Under the pieces are notes generated by a model. That model worked only from the letters and a program-made list of their open reading frames with translations. It was not told where the DNA came from and made no database searches. Positions 35,457-44,036 of a stretch of 64,000 nt of DNA are shown piece after piece (the stretch's first letter is position 1; each line of letters begins with the position of its first letter). A program made the translations under genes and the position numbers. The DNA comes from VRUE01 sp963716735. Its GTDB lineage: Bacteria; Actinomycetota; Thermoleophilia; Solirubrobacterales; 70-9. The DNA lies in the NCBI GenBank assembly GCA_963716735.1, contig OY970321.1, forward strand, positions 1,922,001 through 1,986,000, read 5' to 3'.

Positions 35457-35917
35457 CAGGCTTTTCCTTCCTCAGGTCGGACCACGAGGGTCAGTCCTTC
35501 GACCGCCTCGACTGTGACTCTATCCCCCGGCCGCAGCGGGGTCCCGTCGCCCACCCGGCGCGCCCGCCAGATCGCCCCGGCGATCGCCACCTGCCCCTCC
35601 GGGTCGGGCGGGGTGCGCACCTCGGCAGTGGCGCCGACCAGCTCCTCCTGGCCGCCGCGGATCGGCTGCTCGCGGTGGGCCGCGAGCACTTTGCGGGTGA
35701 CGAAGTAAAAGCTGACGATCGAGAGGATGCCGATGGTGATCAGCGCCGGGCCCGCCCAGTCGCTGGCGCTCGAGTCGGCATCGGCGGTGAGGGCGAGCAC
35801 CCCGCCGGCGATCAGGCCGGCAGCGCCGAGCGCCGCCAACACGCCGCCGGTGGGGAGCAGCAGCTCGGCCAGCAACAGGCTGACCCCGATAAGCGCGACG
35901 ACGACGAAGAGGTCCAT
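35456..35917 (-). CDS. NfeD-like membrane protein
   Basis: The 153-residue product has three closely spaced TM helices (about 2-20, 24-44 and 56-73) and then a C-terminal OB-fold (GATAEVRTPPDPEGQVAIAGAIWRARRVGD, GDRVTVEAVEGLTLVV). This is the short NfeD1b type that accompanies slipins. The start ATG 35917 lies 8 bp after the tlpA-like gene. The SPFH/NfeD pairing is well known from genomic context; the exact role here is inferred to be membrane quality control. Confidence 0.92.
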   Translation of the reverse strand: MDLFVVVALIGVSLLLAELLLPTGGVLAALGAAGLIAGGVLALTADADSSASDWAGPALITIGILSIVSFYFVTRKVLAAHREQPIRGGQEELVGATAEVRTPPDPEGQVAIAGAIWRARRVGDGTPLRPGDRVTVEAVEGLTLVVRPEEGKA

Positions 35918-35924
35918 GTCCCGA

Positions 35925-36506
35925 TTATCCGCTTTCGCCGAGCGCGTAGCGCCGGATGTCCGCGCGCAGCTCGGCACCGTCGTCGTACGGGCCCTGTTTG
36001 AGGTAGACGAGTTTGCCGCGGCGGTCGTAGAAGGCGGTGTCGGGGAGGCCGAGCGAAGCGCCGATCGCATCGCCGATGTCTTTGTCGGGGTCGGTGTAGC
36101 TGGGGTAGGGAACCGGGGCCTCTTCGAGGAAGGTGCTCGCGGCGTCGTCGGAGTCCTCGCTGTCGATGCCGAGGAAGGCGACCCGTTTGCCGAAGTCCGC
36201 CGCGGCCTGTTGGAAGTGGGGGAACTCGAAGCGGCAGGGTCCGCACCATGAAGCCCAGACGTTGACCACCGCCGGGTGGCCGCGCAGCGCTGCGATCCGC
36301 CCTTCGTAGGCGTCCTTGCCGCCGGGGAGGAGCTGGTTGGCCTGACGGTAGAGCGCCGCAAGTGGGGGCGGCGATCCGGCCAGCGCGGTCGCGTAGTCGG
36401 GATGCGTGCCACCGTAGTCACCGCTCTGTGACGACCCACAGCCGGCAATCGCCATGACGGCTACCACGAGCGCAAGGGCGCAGGTGCGAGCTTTGGAGTC
36501 ATTCAT
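35925..36506 (-). CDS. TlpA/ResA-like thioredoxin-fold lipoprotein
   Basis: From ATG 36506 the protein has 193 residues, with a signal peptide ending in a lipobox (AIAGC-GS). The thioredoxin-like domain contains VVNVWASWCGPCRFEFPHF, a CxxC redox centre, and later VPYPSYTDPDKDIGDAIGASLGLPDTAFYDRRG. It probably reduces disulfides outside the membrane, for example of apocytochrome c. That would fit the ccm cluster 8 kb away. It heads the nfeD-slipin-galT operon and diverges from the helicase gene. Confidence 0.9.
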   Translation of the reverse strand: MNDSKARTCALALVVAVMAIAGCGSSQSGDYGGTHPDYATALAGSPPPLAALYRQANQLLPGGKDAYEGRIAALRGHPAVVNVWASWCGPCRFEFPHFQQAAADFGKRVAFLGIDSEDSDDAASTFLEEAPVPYPSYTDPDKDIGDAIGASLGLPDTAFYDRRGKLVYLKQGPYDDGAELRADIRRYALGESG

Positions 36507-36663
36507 CGGGGTTCCCTGTTTACAATAGGCGTGTCCGGTTCGCCGTATGCGAGCCGCTCGAGTGCGCTGGGGGGAAGGAAGAGCCGACCTCCCGGCATCC
36601 TCGTCTAAGTCTTCCCGACGGCACGCGCAGCGTCGCCGCGGGAGCGAAAGCTCACAAGCCTTC

Positions 36664-39231
36664 ATGGCCAAGACCAGCGAAGTTGCCGCGTCAGCGGCAG
36701 TTCCCTCAGGCGCCGACATAGAGCGGGCGGCGGCGTTTGCCCGCGAGCCGCTGCTGCTCGACGGCGAGGGGCCCGAGGCGCTCGCGCCCGGAACGGCTCG
36801 CCGCCGCGCCCTGGATGCCGCGGTGAAGGAGCTGGACGAAGGCCGGGAGGAGCCCTCGATCCAGTGGCGCCGCGATTTCTCGCTGCTGCTCGGCTTGGAG
36901 CGGCTGCTGGCCGACGAACCGCCGAAGCTGCGCGACGGGGCCGAACTCAACCCCCATCAGGTCGACGCGCTCTCGGGCACCCTGACCGAGCTGATGTCCG
37001 AGCAGCAGACGGCGGCCGACAACGACGCCGAGCTCACCCCTCCCGCCGACGTGGCCGAGCCTGCCGCCGACAAGGACGCCTCAGACGAGGACGGGGAGGA
37101 CGGCGAGGACGAGGACGAGCCGGAGGATCTCGCGCCCGACGAGGAGCCCCAGGATTGGGAGGAAGAGGCGGTCGAGGACGACGAGGAGGAGGCGGTCTCC
37201 GAGGCCGCCGACGACCCCGGCGCCGCCCGCCGCTTCTGGTTCGAGCATGCGACCGGCGCCGGCAAGACCGTCGCCGCCGTCGGCTTCATCGACGCCACCC
37301 GCACCGGCGGCGTCCTCATCCTCACCCACCGCCGCAACCTGGTCGACCAGTTCATCGGCGAGATCTCCGACCGCGGTTACAAGGAGCGCCTGCGTCCGCC
37401 GCTGCTCGGCGACCGCGACGATCCCGACGGCCCGGTCACCGTCGAGACCTACCAGTGGTTCGTCCGCAACCACAAGAAAGTCTCCGACGCCTACTCGATC
37501 GTGATCTGCGACGAGGCGCACACCGCCCTCGGCGAGAAAACCAGCGCCTGCATCCGCGCCTGGACTGGCCCCGTCTTCATCGGCATGACCGCGACCGGCG
37601 CGCTGATCGCCCGTCACGTCGCCGACCTCTTCCCGACCCAGACCTCGCGCTTCGACCTCGCCCAGGCGGCGCGCCGCGGCGTGATCGCGCCGCTGCGCTG
37701 CATGCGCATCCCGCCCGGGCCGGGGGTGCGGACGATCGCCAAGGTGCCGCTGCGCAAAGGCGAGGTCGACCAGGACTTCGACCAGGAGGAGCTGGCCGCG
37801 CTGCTCGACCAGGAGCCCTTCAACGTCGCGATCGCCGATCTATACAAGACGCGCTTCTCGAAGACGCCAGGCGTCCTCTATACCGCCGGCGTCCAGCACG
37901 CCAAGAACGTCGCCAAAGCGCTGCAGAATGCCGGCATCGTCGCCCGCGCCGTCTCCGGCGAGACGCCGAAGCGCGAACTGGCCGAGATCCTCGCCGGCTT
38001 CGAGCGCGGCGAGGTCGACGTGCTCTGCAACGCGATGCTGCTCGCGGAGGGCTGGAACTCGCCGCGGGCGACGATCTGCATGCACCTGGCGCCGACCGCC
38101 TCGCGACGGATCTACCAGCAGCGGGTGGGTCGCGTGACCCGGCGGGCTCCCGGCAAGGAGGCCGGCCTCGTGATCGACTTCGTCCACCCGGCGACCACCC
38201 ACGACGAGACGATCGTCACCCTGCACAGCCTGCTCGACCGCGACGTCTACCGCGGCGGCGCGATCGTCGTCGGTCCGGTGCGCCGTGGGCGCGGCCGGCG
38301 GGTACGGGTCGAGCGCCGCATCGTCCCCGTCTCGGAGGAGTCCGAACGGCGCACCCAGGTGCTCGAACGCGAGTTGTGGCGGATCGCGGTCGAGAACCTC
38401 GACTACCCCGAGCAGCATGCTTGGGCGGCTCTGGCCGGGGCGAGGGTCAATCCGCAGAACTGGCGACGCGCCCGCTCGATGCTGCAGAACGACAAGACCA
38501 AAGAGCTGCGCCGCCGCTTTCTGCTCACCTGCGTGCAGCGCAACCGCAACTCGCAGCTGCGGCTGAAAGCGCTGGCCGAGATCGCCGACCTGCGCGACGC
38601 CGACGCCTTCGACGACGCGATCGACATCGTCGGCACCTGGAGCCGCGACGACAAACGGGCGGGAACGAAAACCCTTCTGCAGGCGCTGGTCGACAAACGG
38701 ATCGGCCGCCGCGACCAGGCGCAGGCGTGGGTCTGGCGGCTCGCCTCCTACACCCCGGAACTGCACGAAGAGTACGCCGTGCAGCGCTGGCCGGAGACGA
38801 AGCGACTGCTCGGCCTGCTCGTCAACTCCTCGGGCCGCGCGCACGGGCGCAACGCGCGCCGCCTCGTCCACGCGGCGCGCAAACAGGACCGCCGCCTCTC
38901 GGTGTCGCTGCTTGCCGGCGCCGTCTCGCACACCCCGGAAGGGGAGGAGGTGCTGCGCGGTGCGCGGATGCGGATGGCTCGCAAACCCTCGGCGACGGCG
39001 CGCGAACTGCTGCGCAACTTCCCCAAAGGCGGCAAACGACGTCGCAAACGCAAAAAGGGCAAAAGTGGTGCTCCGGGCGAGGGCGAGAACGGAGCGAAAC
39101 CCGCCAGGCAGAGGGCGCGGCGGGCGAGGAAAGGCGCGGGCGAGAACGGCTCGGCGCCGGACTCAGAGCCTGAGGTGGACCTCGCCGGCGCCGAGGACGA
39201 CGCGGTCGCCGCCGGCAGCGACGACGACTAG
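36664..39231 (+). CDS. SF2 DEAD/DEAH-box helicase with acidic insertion and basic tail
   Basis: From ATG 36664 the protein has 855 residues. Walker A is ATGAGKT (196-202), motif II DEAH (283-286), motif III MTAT, and motif VI QQRVGRVTRR. The C-terminal helicase lobe includes GVLYTAGVQHAKNVAKAL and LLAEGWNSPRATICMHL. A strongly acidic stretch (about 120-185) separates the Q-motif-like LNPHQVDAL from the FWFEHATGAGKT segment. The C-terminus is rich in Lys/Arg (GGKRRRKRKKGK) and then acidic. It may unwind DNA or RNA in repair; no nuclease domain is visible. The 3' end overlaps birA by 69 bp. The upstream gap has a TACAAT box near 36521. Confidence 0.85.
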   Translation: MAKTSEVAASAAVPSGADIERAAAFAREPLLLDGEGPEALAPGTARRRALDAAVKELDEGREEPSIQWRRDFSLLLGLERLLADEPPKLRDGAELNPHQVDALSGTLTELMSEQQTAADNDAELTPPADVAEPAADKDASDEDGEDGEDEDEPEDLAPDEEPQDWEEEAVEDDEEEAVSEAADDPGAARRFWFEHATGAGKTVAAVGFIDATRTGGVLILTHRRNLVDQFIGEISDRGYKERLRPPLLGDRDDPDGPVTVETYQWFVRNHKKVSDAYSIVICDEAHTALGEKTSACIRAWTGPVFIGMTATGALIARHVADLFPTQTSRFDLAQAARRGVIAPLRCMRIPPGPGVRTIAKVPLRKGEVDQDFDQEELAALLDQEPFNVAIADLYKTRFSKTPGVLYTAGVQHAKNVAKALQNAGIVARAVSGETPKRELAEILAGFERGEVDVLCNAMLLAEGWNSPRATICMHLAPTASRRIYQQRVGRVTRRAPGKEAGLVIDFVHPATTHDETIVTLHSLLDRDVYRGGAIVVGPVRRGRGRRVRVERRIVPVSEESERRTQVLERELWRIAVENLDYPEQHAWAALAGARVNPQNWRRARSMLQNDKTKELRRRFLLTCVQRNRNSQLRLKALAEIADLRDADAFDDAIDIVGTWSRDDKRAGTKTLLQALVDKRIGRRDQAQAWVWRLASYTPELHEEYAVQRWPETKRLLGLLVNSSGRAHGRNARRLVHAARKQDRRLSVSLLAGAVSHTPEGEEVLRGARMRMARKPSATARELLRNFPKGGKRRRKRKKGKSGAPGEGENGAKPARQRARRARKGAGENGSAPDSEPEVDLAGAEDDAVAAGSDDD

Positions 39232-39936
39232 GTCGCCGGAGTCCTCGATCCCGTCGGCGACGCCTTCGCCATCTTGCCAGGAGATTTGACGGCCTCGCAG
39301 CGCGTCGCGCGAGCGCCAGGCGGCAAGCGTCTCCTGCGGGTCGGCAGCGACCCAGCGGGTGAGGTGACGGTTTAGGACTCTGGTTGCGGTGAGGCGGGTC
39401 GGGGGGAGTCTCGGCGGGCTCACTTTCGCGAGGAGTTCCCGCCGAGACTCCCCCCGACCCGCCTCGCTCGAGCCGAAGAGCGAGATCGCCGTCTCTCTGA
39501 GGTCGGGAGGGAACTCGTCGGGAGCGATGGAGAGGTTGATGCCGACTCCGATAACCGCCCAGCCGTCCTGGGGCTTGGCCTCTATGAGTACGCCCGCCAG
39601 CTTGCGGCCTTCGACCCAGATGTCGTTGGGCCACTTGACCTGGCAGTTGACGCCGGGCTCAAGCTCTTCGGCCGTATCGCAGACGGCGAGTGGGACGGCT
39701 AGCGGGAGCAGCAGGTGGCGCTCGTCGAGTGGGCGGAGGATCGCTGAGTAGAGAAGGGCCTTGTCGGGGGGGGCGGTCCAAGTACGGCCCTGGCGTCCGC
39801 GGCCGGCGGTCTGCTCGGTGGCGGTGATGACCGTGCCGTGTGGGGCGCCGGCCTCGACCAGCTCACGGGCGCGGGCGTTGGTCGAGTCGGTGAGGCGAAA
39901 GTGGCGGTGCGGGGCGCCGAAGCTCACCCGCGCCAC
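39163..39936 (-). CDS. birA: Biotin--[acetyl-CoA carboxylase] ligase
   Basis: BirA attaches biotin to a lysine of biotin carboxyl carrier protein. The 257-residue product has DSTNARARELVEAGAPHGT, the biotinyl-AMP loop EQTAGRGRQGRTWTAP, VKWPNDIWVEGRKLAGVLIE and VIGVGINLSIAP. It lacks the N-terminal HTH domain, so it is a monofunctional ligase. A segment (SEAGRGESRRELLAKVSPPRLPPTRL in pieces) is encoded by a perfect 28-bp-arm palindrome at 39391-39465 and looks inserted before the C-terminal domain. It follows the cobA-hemD gene by 41 bp on the same strand, and its last 23 codons overlap the helicase gene. Confidence 0.92.
   Translation of the reverse strand: MARVSFGAPHRHFRLTDSTNARARELVEAGAPHGTVITATEQTAGRGRQGRTWTAPPDKALLYSAILRPLDERHLLLPLAVPLAVCDTAEELEPGVNCQVKWPNDIWVEGRKLAGVLIEAKPQDGWAVIGVGINLSIAPDEFPPDLRETAISLFGSSEAGRGESRRELLAKVSPPRLPPTRLTATRVLNRHLTRWVAADPQETLAAWRSRDALRGRQISWQDGEGVADGIEDSGDLVVVAAGGDRVVLGAGEVHLRL
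39391..39465. repeat. Perfect 28-bp inverted repeat inside birA
   Basis: Arms 39391-39418 and 39438-39465 are perfectly complementary over 28 bp with a 19-nt loop. It lies entirely in the birA reading frame and encodes both sides of an inserted loop. Nothing in the protein explains such exact DNA symmetry. Confidence 0.85.
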
Positions 39937-39976
39937 CCGATTGCAGCTTTTCCCCCACGATGGTGTGGAAAATCCT

Positions 39977-41524
39977 TCATTCGGCGGCGTCTGCCAGCAG
40001 GGCGGCGACCAGGCCGTCGACGTCGTGGCGCTCGGCTTCGGCGTGGACCTCGAGGCCGGCGTCGCGTGCGGCCTCGCTGGTGACCGGGCCGATCGAGACG
40101 ACTCGTGCCTTGGCCGGGAAGCGGTCGCCGAGGACCTCGGTCAGGTTGCGCACGGTCGAGGAAGAGGTGAAGGTGACGTAGTCGGCGCTCTGGGCCGCCT
40201 CGACTGCGGCCGCGTCGGGGGCCTCGCGCACCGTCTCGTAGACAGCGACGACGTCGACCTTTGCGCCCCGATTCTCCAGCCATTCCGGGATTACGTCGCG
40301 GGCCTCGGCAGCACGGGCGACGAGCACACGCTTCCCGTCGACCGCCATCGTCTCCAGTGACTCGACCAGCGACTCGGCGACAAAGCGCGCGGGGACGATG
40401 TCGGCGGCGATTCCGCGCTCGGCCAGTGCACGCGCCGTTCCAGGGCCGATCGCGGCAACGGTTACGCCTGCGAGCGCCCGCGCGTCGATGCCCGCCCGGT
40501 CCATGGCCTTGAAGAGAAGGCGGACGCCGTTGGGACTGGTGAGGCAGATCAGCGCGTAATCGCCGATCTGCTCGACCGCGCCGCGCACCTCGTCGCTCTC
40601 GATCGTCGGCTCGATCCGGATCGCCGGCAGCTCGACCACCTCCGCCCCGAGCTCCCGCAGTCTCGCCGCCAGGTCACTGGCCTGGGCACGCGCCCTGGTG
40701 ACGACGACGCGCTTGCCGTACATGGGTCGCCGCTCGAGCCAGGCGAGCGTCTCGCGACGCTCCACCACCTGGCCGACGACGATCAGGGCCGGCGCGCCGA
40801 TGCCCTCGCGCTCCACGGCTTCGGCCAGGCTGCCAAGCGTCGCCACGACCGTGCGCTGGCCCTCCATCGTCCCCCGCTCGACCGCGGCGGCGGGCTCATC
40901 CGCGTCACGGCCCGCCGCGATCAGCGCCGCGGCGTTGTCGCCCAGTCGTTTGACGCCCATGTAGAAGACGAGGGTGCCGGGGAAGCGCGCCAGGGCCTCC
41001 CAGTCGAGCGCCGTCTCCGGCTTCTCCGGGTCCTCGTGGCCGGTGACGAAGGCCACCGCGGAGGCGTCGTCGCGGTGGGTGATCGGGATGCCGGCGTAGG
41101 CGCTGGCGGCGACCCCGGCGGTCACCCCGGGGACGACCTCGAACTCGACCCCGGCCTCCCGCAACGCCTCGCCCTCCTCTCCTCCGCGGCCAAAGACGAA
41201 CGGGTCGCCCCCCTTCAGCCGCACGACGCTCTTGCCCGCGAGCGCCGCCTCGACCAACCGCTCGTTGATCTCCCCCTGCGGAACAGACGTGCCTCTTCTT
41301 TGCGGTCCATATGGGTACCCAACTTGAGGCACGTCCGGGGGGGCCTTGCCGACGTATGTGAGCTCGGCGTCAGCTCGGGCACCGGCGAGCGCTCTGGGGG
41401 GGATCAGGCGGTCGTGGAAGATCGCGTCGGCCGAGGCGATCAGCTCCAGCGAGCGCGCGGTCATCAGGCCCGGATCTCCCGGTCCGGCGCCGACCAGATA
41501 GACGACTCCCGGGCGGGCGCTCAT
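39977..41524 (-). CDS. cobA-hemD: Fused uroporphyrinogen-III C-methyltransferase / uroporphyrinogen-III synthase
   Basis: From ATG 41524 the protein has 515 residues. The N-terminal CobA/SUMT part has VYLVGAGPGDPGLMT, VVRLKGGDPFVFGRGGEE, VPGVTAGVAASAYAGIPITHR and FYMGVKRL. It methylates uroporphyrinogen III using SAM. The C-terminal HemD part (from about 258) has KRVVVTRARAQASDLAARL, TSPNGVRLLF and YVTFTSSSTVRNL, and cyclises hydroxymethylbilane. An extra loop of about 18 residues (PPDVPQVGYPYGPQRRGTS) before VPQGEIN is encoded by a palindrome at 41286-41335. It overlaps hemC by 4 bp. This fusion is common in actinobacteria. Confidence 0.93.
   Translation of the reverse strand: MSARPGVVYLVGAGPGDPGLMTARSLELIASADAIFHDRLIPPRALAGARADAELTYVGKAPPDVPQVGYPYGPQRRGTSVPQGEINERLVEAALAGKSVVRLKGGDPFVFGRGGEEGEALREAGVEFEVVPGVTAGVAASAYAGIPITHRDDASAVAFVTGHEDPEKPETALDWEALARFPGTLVFYMGVKRLGDNAAALIAAGRDADEPAAAVERGTMEGQRTVVATLGSLAEAVEREGIGAPALIVVGQVVERRETLAWLERRPMYGKRVVVTRARAQASDLAARLRELGAEVVELPAIRIEPTIESDEVRGAVEQIGDYALICLTSPNGVRLLFKAMDRAGIDARALAGVTVAAIGPGTARALAERGIAADIVPARFVAESLVESLETMAVDGKRVLVARAAEARDVIPEWLENRGAKVDVVAVYETVREAPDAAAVEAAQSADYVTFTSSSTVRNLTEVLGDRFPAKARVVSIGPVTSEAARDAGLEVHAEAERHDVDGLVAALLADAAE
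41286..41335. repeat. Imperfect palindrome inside cobA-hemD
   Basis: Arms 41286-41295 and 41326-41335 are perfect over 10 bp, and the centre CCATATGG is itself a palindrome, with partial pairing between. It lies in frame inside the SUMT domain and encodes a loop that the family does not usually have. Confidence 0.6.
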
Positions 41525-42393
41525 GCCATTGCCTCGGCGCGGTCGAGGATGTCGCGGGCGCCGGCGCCGAGGAGGCGCTCGGCCAGGAGGCCGCCTGCTG
41601 CAGCCGGCTCCTCCGTCGCCCCCTCGACCCGATCGCGGATCCACTCGCTGCCGTCGGGGAGGCCGACGAAAGCCTCGATCGCGATCCGGTCGTCGGCGAT
41701 CTTGGCGTGGACGCCAATCGGCGTGGCGCAGGTTGCGTCGAGCAGAGCGACGACCGCGCGCTCGGCGGTCAGCTCGCGCAGGGCGGTCTCGTCGCCGATC
41801 GCGGCGGCGGTCTCGACCGAGTCGGTGTCATCCCCGCGCGCCTGCAGGACGAGGGCACCCTGCCCCGCTGCCGGCGTCATCAACTCACCCGGCAGGGCGA
41901 AGGACGCCTCGTCGTCGCGCCCCAGCCGCTTCAGGCCAGCGGCGGCAAGGACGATCGCGTCGTGCTCGCCCTCGGCGAGCTTGCGTAGCCGCGTGTCGAC
42001 GTTGCCGTGCAGCTCGCTCACCTCGAGGTCGGGGCGAGCGGCGAGCAGCTGGGCACGGCGCCGCAGGCTGGCGGTGCCCACCCTGGCGCCCTCGGGCACG
42101 TCGTCGAGGGAGCCGCCCACGCCGATCCAGACGTCGGCCGGATCCTCGCGCGCCGGCACCGCGGCAATGACCAGATCCTCCGGCATCTCGGCCGGCACGT
42201 CCTTCGCCGAATGCACCCCGATCTCGGCTTCCCCCGCCAGTAACGCCCGCTCGACTCCCCGTACGAAACGTGCCTTATCGCCGACCTCGCCGTCAGAGGA
42301 AACCTCGATCAGCCCAGCTCCGCCCAGCAACGCAGCGACCTGCTCTGCTTGCGCCTTAGCCAGTGCACTGCCGCGGGTAGCGATTCGAATCAT
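41521..42393 (-). CDS. hemC: Porphobilinogen deaminase (hydroxymethylbilane synthase)
   Basis: HemC joins four porphobilinogens into hydroxymethylbilane. The 290-residue product begins MIRIATRGSALAKAQAEQV and has GVHSAKDVPAEMP, VGTASLRRRAQLLA, ELHGNVDTRLRKL and TPAAGQGAL. The cofactor-binding Cys222 is in LLDATCATPIGVHA. It lies between hemA and the cobA-hemD fusion, overlapping the latter by 4 bp. Its start codon is 2 bp from a 112-bp palindrome that fills the gap to hemA, so no ordinary ribosome binding site is visible. Confidence 0.96.
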   Translation of the reverse strand: MIRIATRGSALAKAQAEQVAALLGGAGLIEVSSDGEVGDKARFVRGVERALLAGEAEIGVHSAKDVPAEMPEDLVIAAVPAREDPADVWIGVGGSLDDVPEGARVGTASLRRRAQLLAARPDLEVSELHGNVDTRLRKLAEGEHDAIVLAAAGLKRLGRDDEASFALPGELMTPAAGQGALVLQARGDDTDSVETAAAIGDETALRELTAERAVVALLDATCATPIGVHAKIADDRIAIEAFVGLPDGSEWIRDRVEGATEEPAAAGGLLAERLLGAGARDILDRAEAMA

Positions 42394-42395
42394 CA

Positions 42396-42507
42396 GGGCC
42401 TATCCCGGTAGGGGTGGAACGTCTTGTACTTTTTCGCGGCTGGCCATTGTCGGTAGCCACAAGCGCGGCTCGAAAAAGTTAAGTGGAACCCCTACCGGGA
42501 TAGGCCC
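42396..42507. repeat. 112-bp nested palindrome bridging hemA and hemC
   Basis: Arms 42396-42415 and 42488-42507 are perfect over 20 bp. Inside, ACTTTTTCG and CGAAAAAGT pair again. The right arm encodes the last residues of HemA (AYPGRG), and the left arm abuts the hemC start. It could end transcription, shield or expose hemC translation, or be an inserted element. Confidence 0.75.
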
Positions 42508-43822
42508 GACGAAGCTCAGTCACTTTTCCAGGCGCCTCGCCCTCCGGCTCGGTCTCCGCGTCCAACCCGAACAGCTCGCGCAGGGCGCTGACGTAGGCAT
42601 AGGCCTCGTCGCTGCCGGCGGAGCGCTTCATCCGCAGGGTCGGCTCGTGCAGGAGGCGCGAGGCGATCGCCTTCGCCATCGTCGTCAGTCGCTCGCGGTC
42701 GGCCTCGCCGAGGCTCTCCCAGCGGCCGTCGTTCTCCGCCAGCACGCGCGTGACGATCTCGTCCGCGCGCTCGCGCAGCGAGGCGATCGTCGGCACCACC
42801 TCGAGCGAGGCGAGCCAGCGATCGAAGCGGTCGAGCTCGGCGGTGAGGATCGGCTCGGCCCGCCGCGCCTCGCCCTCGCGGCCGCTCGCGTTGCGCTCGA
42901 CGATCTGCTGCACGTCGTCGATGTCATAGAGGCTGACCCCGGCGACCTCACGGCACTCCGGCTCGATGTCGCGCGGCACGGCGATGTCGACAAGGAGCAG
43001 GGGCCGGCCGGCGCGTGTCTCCATCACCTGCGCGAGGCCGTCGCGCTCGACGATGTGGTGGGGGGAGTTGGTCGCGGAGACGACGATGTCGGCCGCCTGC
43101 AGCTGCTCGGGCAGCTCCTCGAAGCGGACGGCCTCGCCGTGGAAGCGCTGGGCCAGGCCGATCGCCCGGTCGTAGTGGCGGTTGGCGACGAAGACGCCGG
43201 CGGCACCGCGCGACACCAGCGCCTTGGCGACCAGCTCGGCGGTCTCGCCGGCGCCGATGACCAGCACCCGCTTCTCGCCGAGGTCGCCGAGCGTGCGCCG
43301 CGCCAGCTCGACCGCCACCGAGGGGATCGAGACGCCCTTCTCACCGACCGCGGTCTCCTCGCGCACCCGCCCGCCGGCGGCAAGCGCGCCGCGGAAGAGG
43401 CGGTTGAGGATCGGCCCGGTCGCGCCCTCGACCAGGGCCAGCTCGTAGGCGCGTTTGACCTGGCCCTGGATCTCGGCCTCGCCGACGATCATCGAGTCGA
43501 GCCCGGCGGTGACGCTGAAGAGGTGGCGGGCGGCATCGCCGGAGCGCAGCGAGTAGAGGTGGCCGAGCAGCTCGGTGGGGCGGATCTCCGCCTGCCGGGT
43601 GAGCACGCCCAGCGCCGTCGACTCGGCTTCAACCGTGTCGGAGACGATCAGGTAGAGCTCCGTTCGGTTGCAAGTCGATATTGCCGCCGCCTCGTGGATG
43701 CCATCGACCGCGGTCAGCTCGTGCAGGGCGCCGACGGCGCGGCCCTCGGTCAGCGAGAGGCGCTCGCGCAGGTCGAGCGGCGCCGTCTTGTGGGAGACGC
43801 CCAGGGCGAGCAGCTCAGACAT
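42479..43822 (-). CDS. hemA: Glutamyl-tRNA reductase
   Basis: HemA reduces glutamyl-tRNA to glutamate-1-semialdehyde, the first committed step of C5 tetrapyrrole synthesis. The 447-residue product has LALGVSHKTAPLDLRERL, the catalytic cysteine in STCNRTELYLI (Cys51), GEAEIQGQVKRAYELA, the NADPH-binding VLVIGAGETAELVAKAL and SATNSPHHIVERD. A C-terminal dimerisation helix has LLHEPTLRMKR. The last codons come from a palindrome. The start overlaps the ccmD-like gene by 8 bp, linking heme synthesis to cytochrome c maturation. Confidence 0.96.
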   Translation of the reverse strand: MSELLALGVSHKTAPLDLRERLSLTEGRAVGALHELTAVDGIHEAAAISTCNRTELYLIVSDTVEAESTALGVLTRQAEIRPTELLGHLYSLRSGDAARHLFSVTAGLDSMIVGEAEIQGQVKRAYELALVEGATGPILNRLFRGALAAGGRVREETAVGEKGVSIPSVAVELARRTLGDLGEKRVLVIGAGETAELVAKALVSRGAAGVFVANRHYDRAIGLAQRFHGEAVRFEELPEQLQAADIVVSATNSPHHIVERDGLAQVMETRAGRPLLLVDIAVPRDIEPECREVAGVSLYDIDDVQQIVERNASGREGEARRAEPILTAELDRFDRWLASLEVVPTIASLRERADEIVTRVLAENDGRWESLGEADRERLTTMAKAIASRLLHEPTLRMKRSAGSDEAYAYVSALRELFGLDAETEPEGEAPGKVTELRRAYPGRGST

Positions 43823-44036
43823 CGGCGGTCACCCGCTCTGCTTCCTCCTGCTCGCGGTTGCGCTGCTCGGCAAAGCCGGCCAGCTCACTCAGCTCGCGCT
43901 CGATCCGCTGCAGTTTGGCCGCCATGATCGCCACGTAGACGACGATCAGGGCGAGGAAGACGACGTAGGCGCCGGCGACGTACTTGCCGGCCTCGTCGAG
44001 CGGCAGGGCGGGGGTGGCGGCAAGCAGGGCGAGCAT
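43815..44036 (-). CDS. CcmD-like small membrane protein
   Basis: This 73-residue protein has one TM helix (GKYVAGAYVVFLALIVVYVAIMAAKLQRIERELSEL in part) followed by a charged coiled-coil tail. In ccm clusters CcmD is a small single-TM protein that helps release holo-CcmE from CcmABC. Position, size and topology fit: it lies between ccmC (shared TGATG-type junction) and hemA (8-bp overlap). Sequence similarity alone would not prove the family. Confidence 0.75.
   Translation of the reverse strand: MLALLAATPALPLDEAGKYVAGAYVVFLALIVVYVAIMAAKLQRIERELSELAGFAEQRNREQEEAERVTADV

Noticed and set aside
36864..39173. Long Arg-rich frame overlapping the helicase
   Set aside because: It is a shifted reading of GC-rich helicase codons with no domain and an unnatural Arg/Ala composition.
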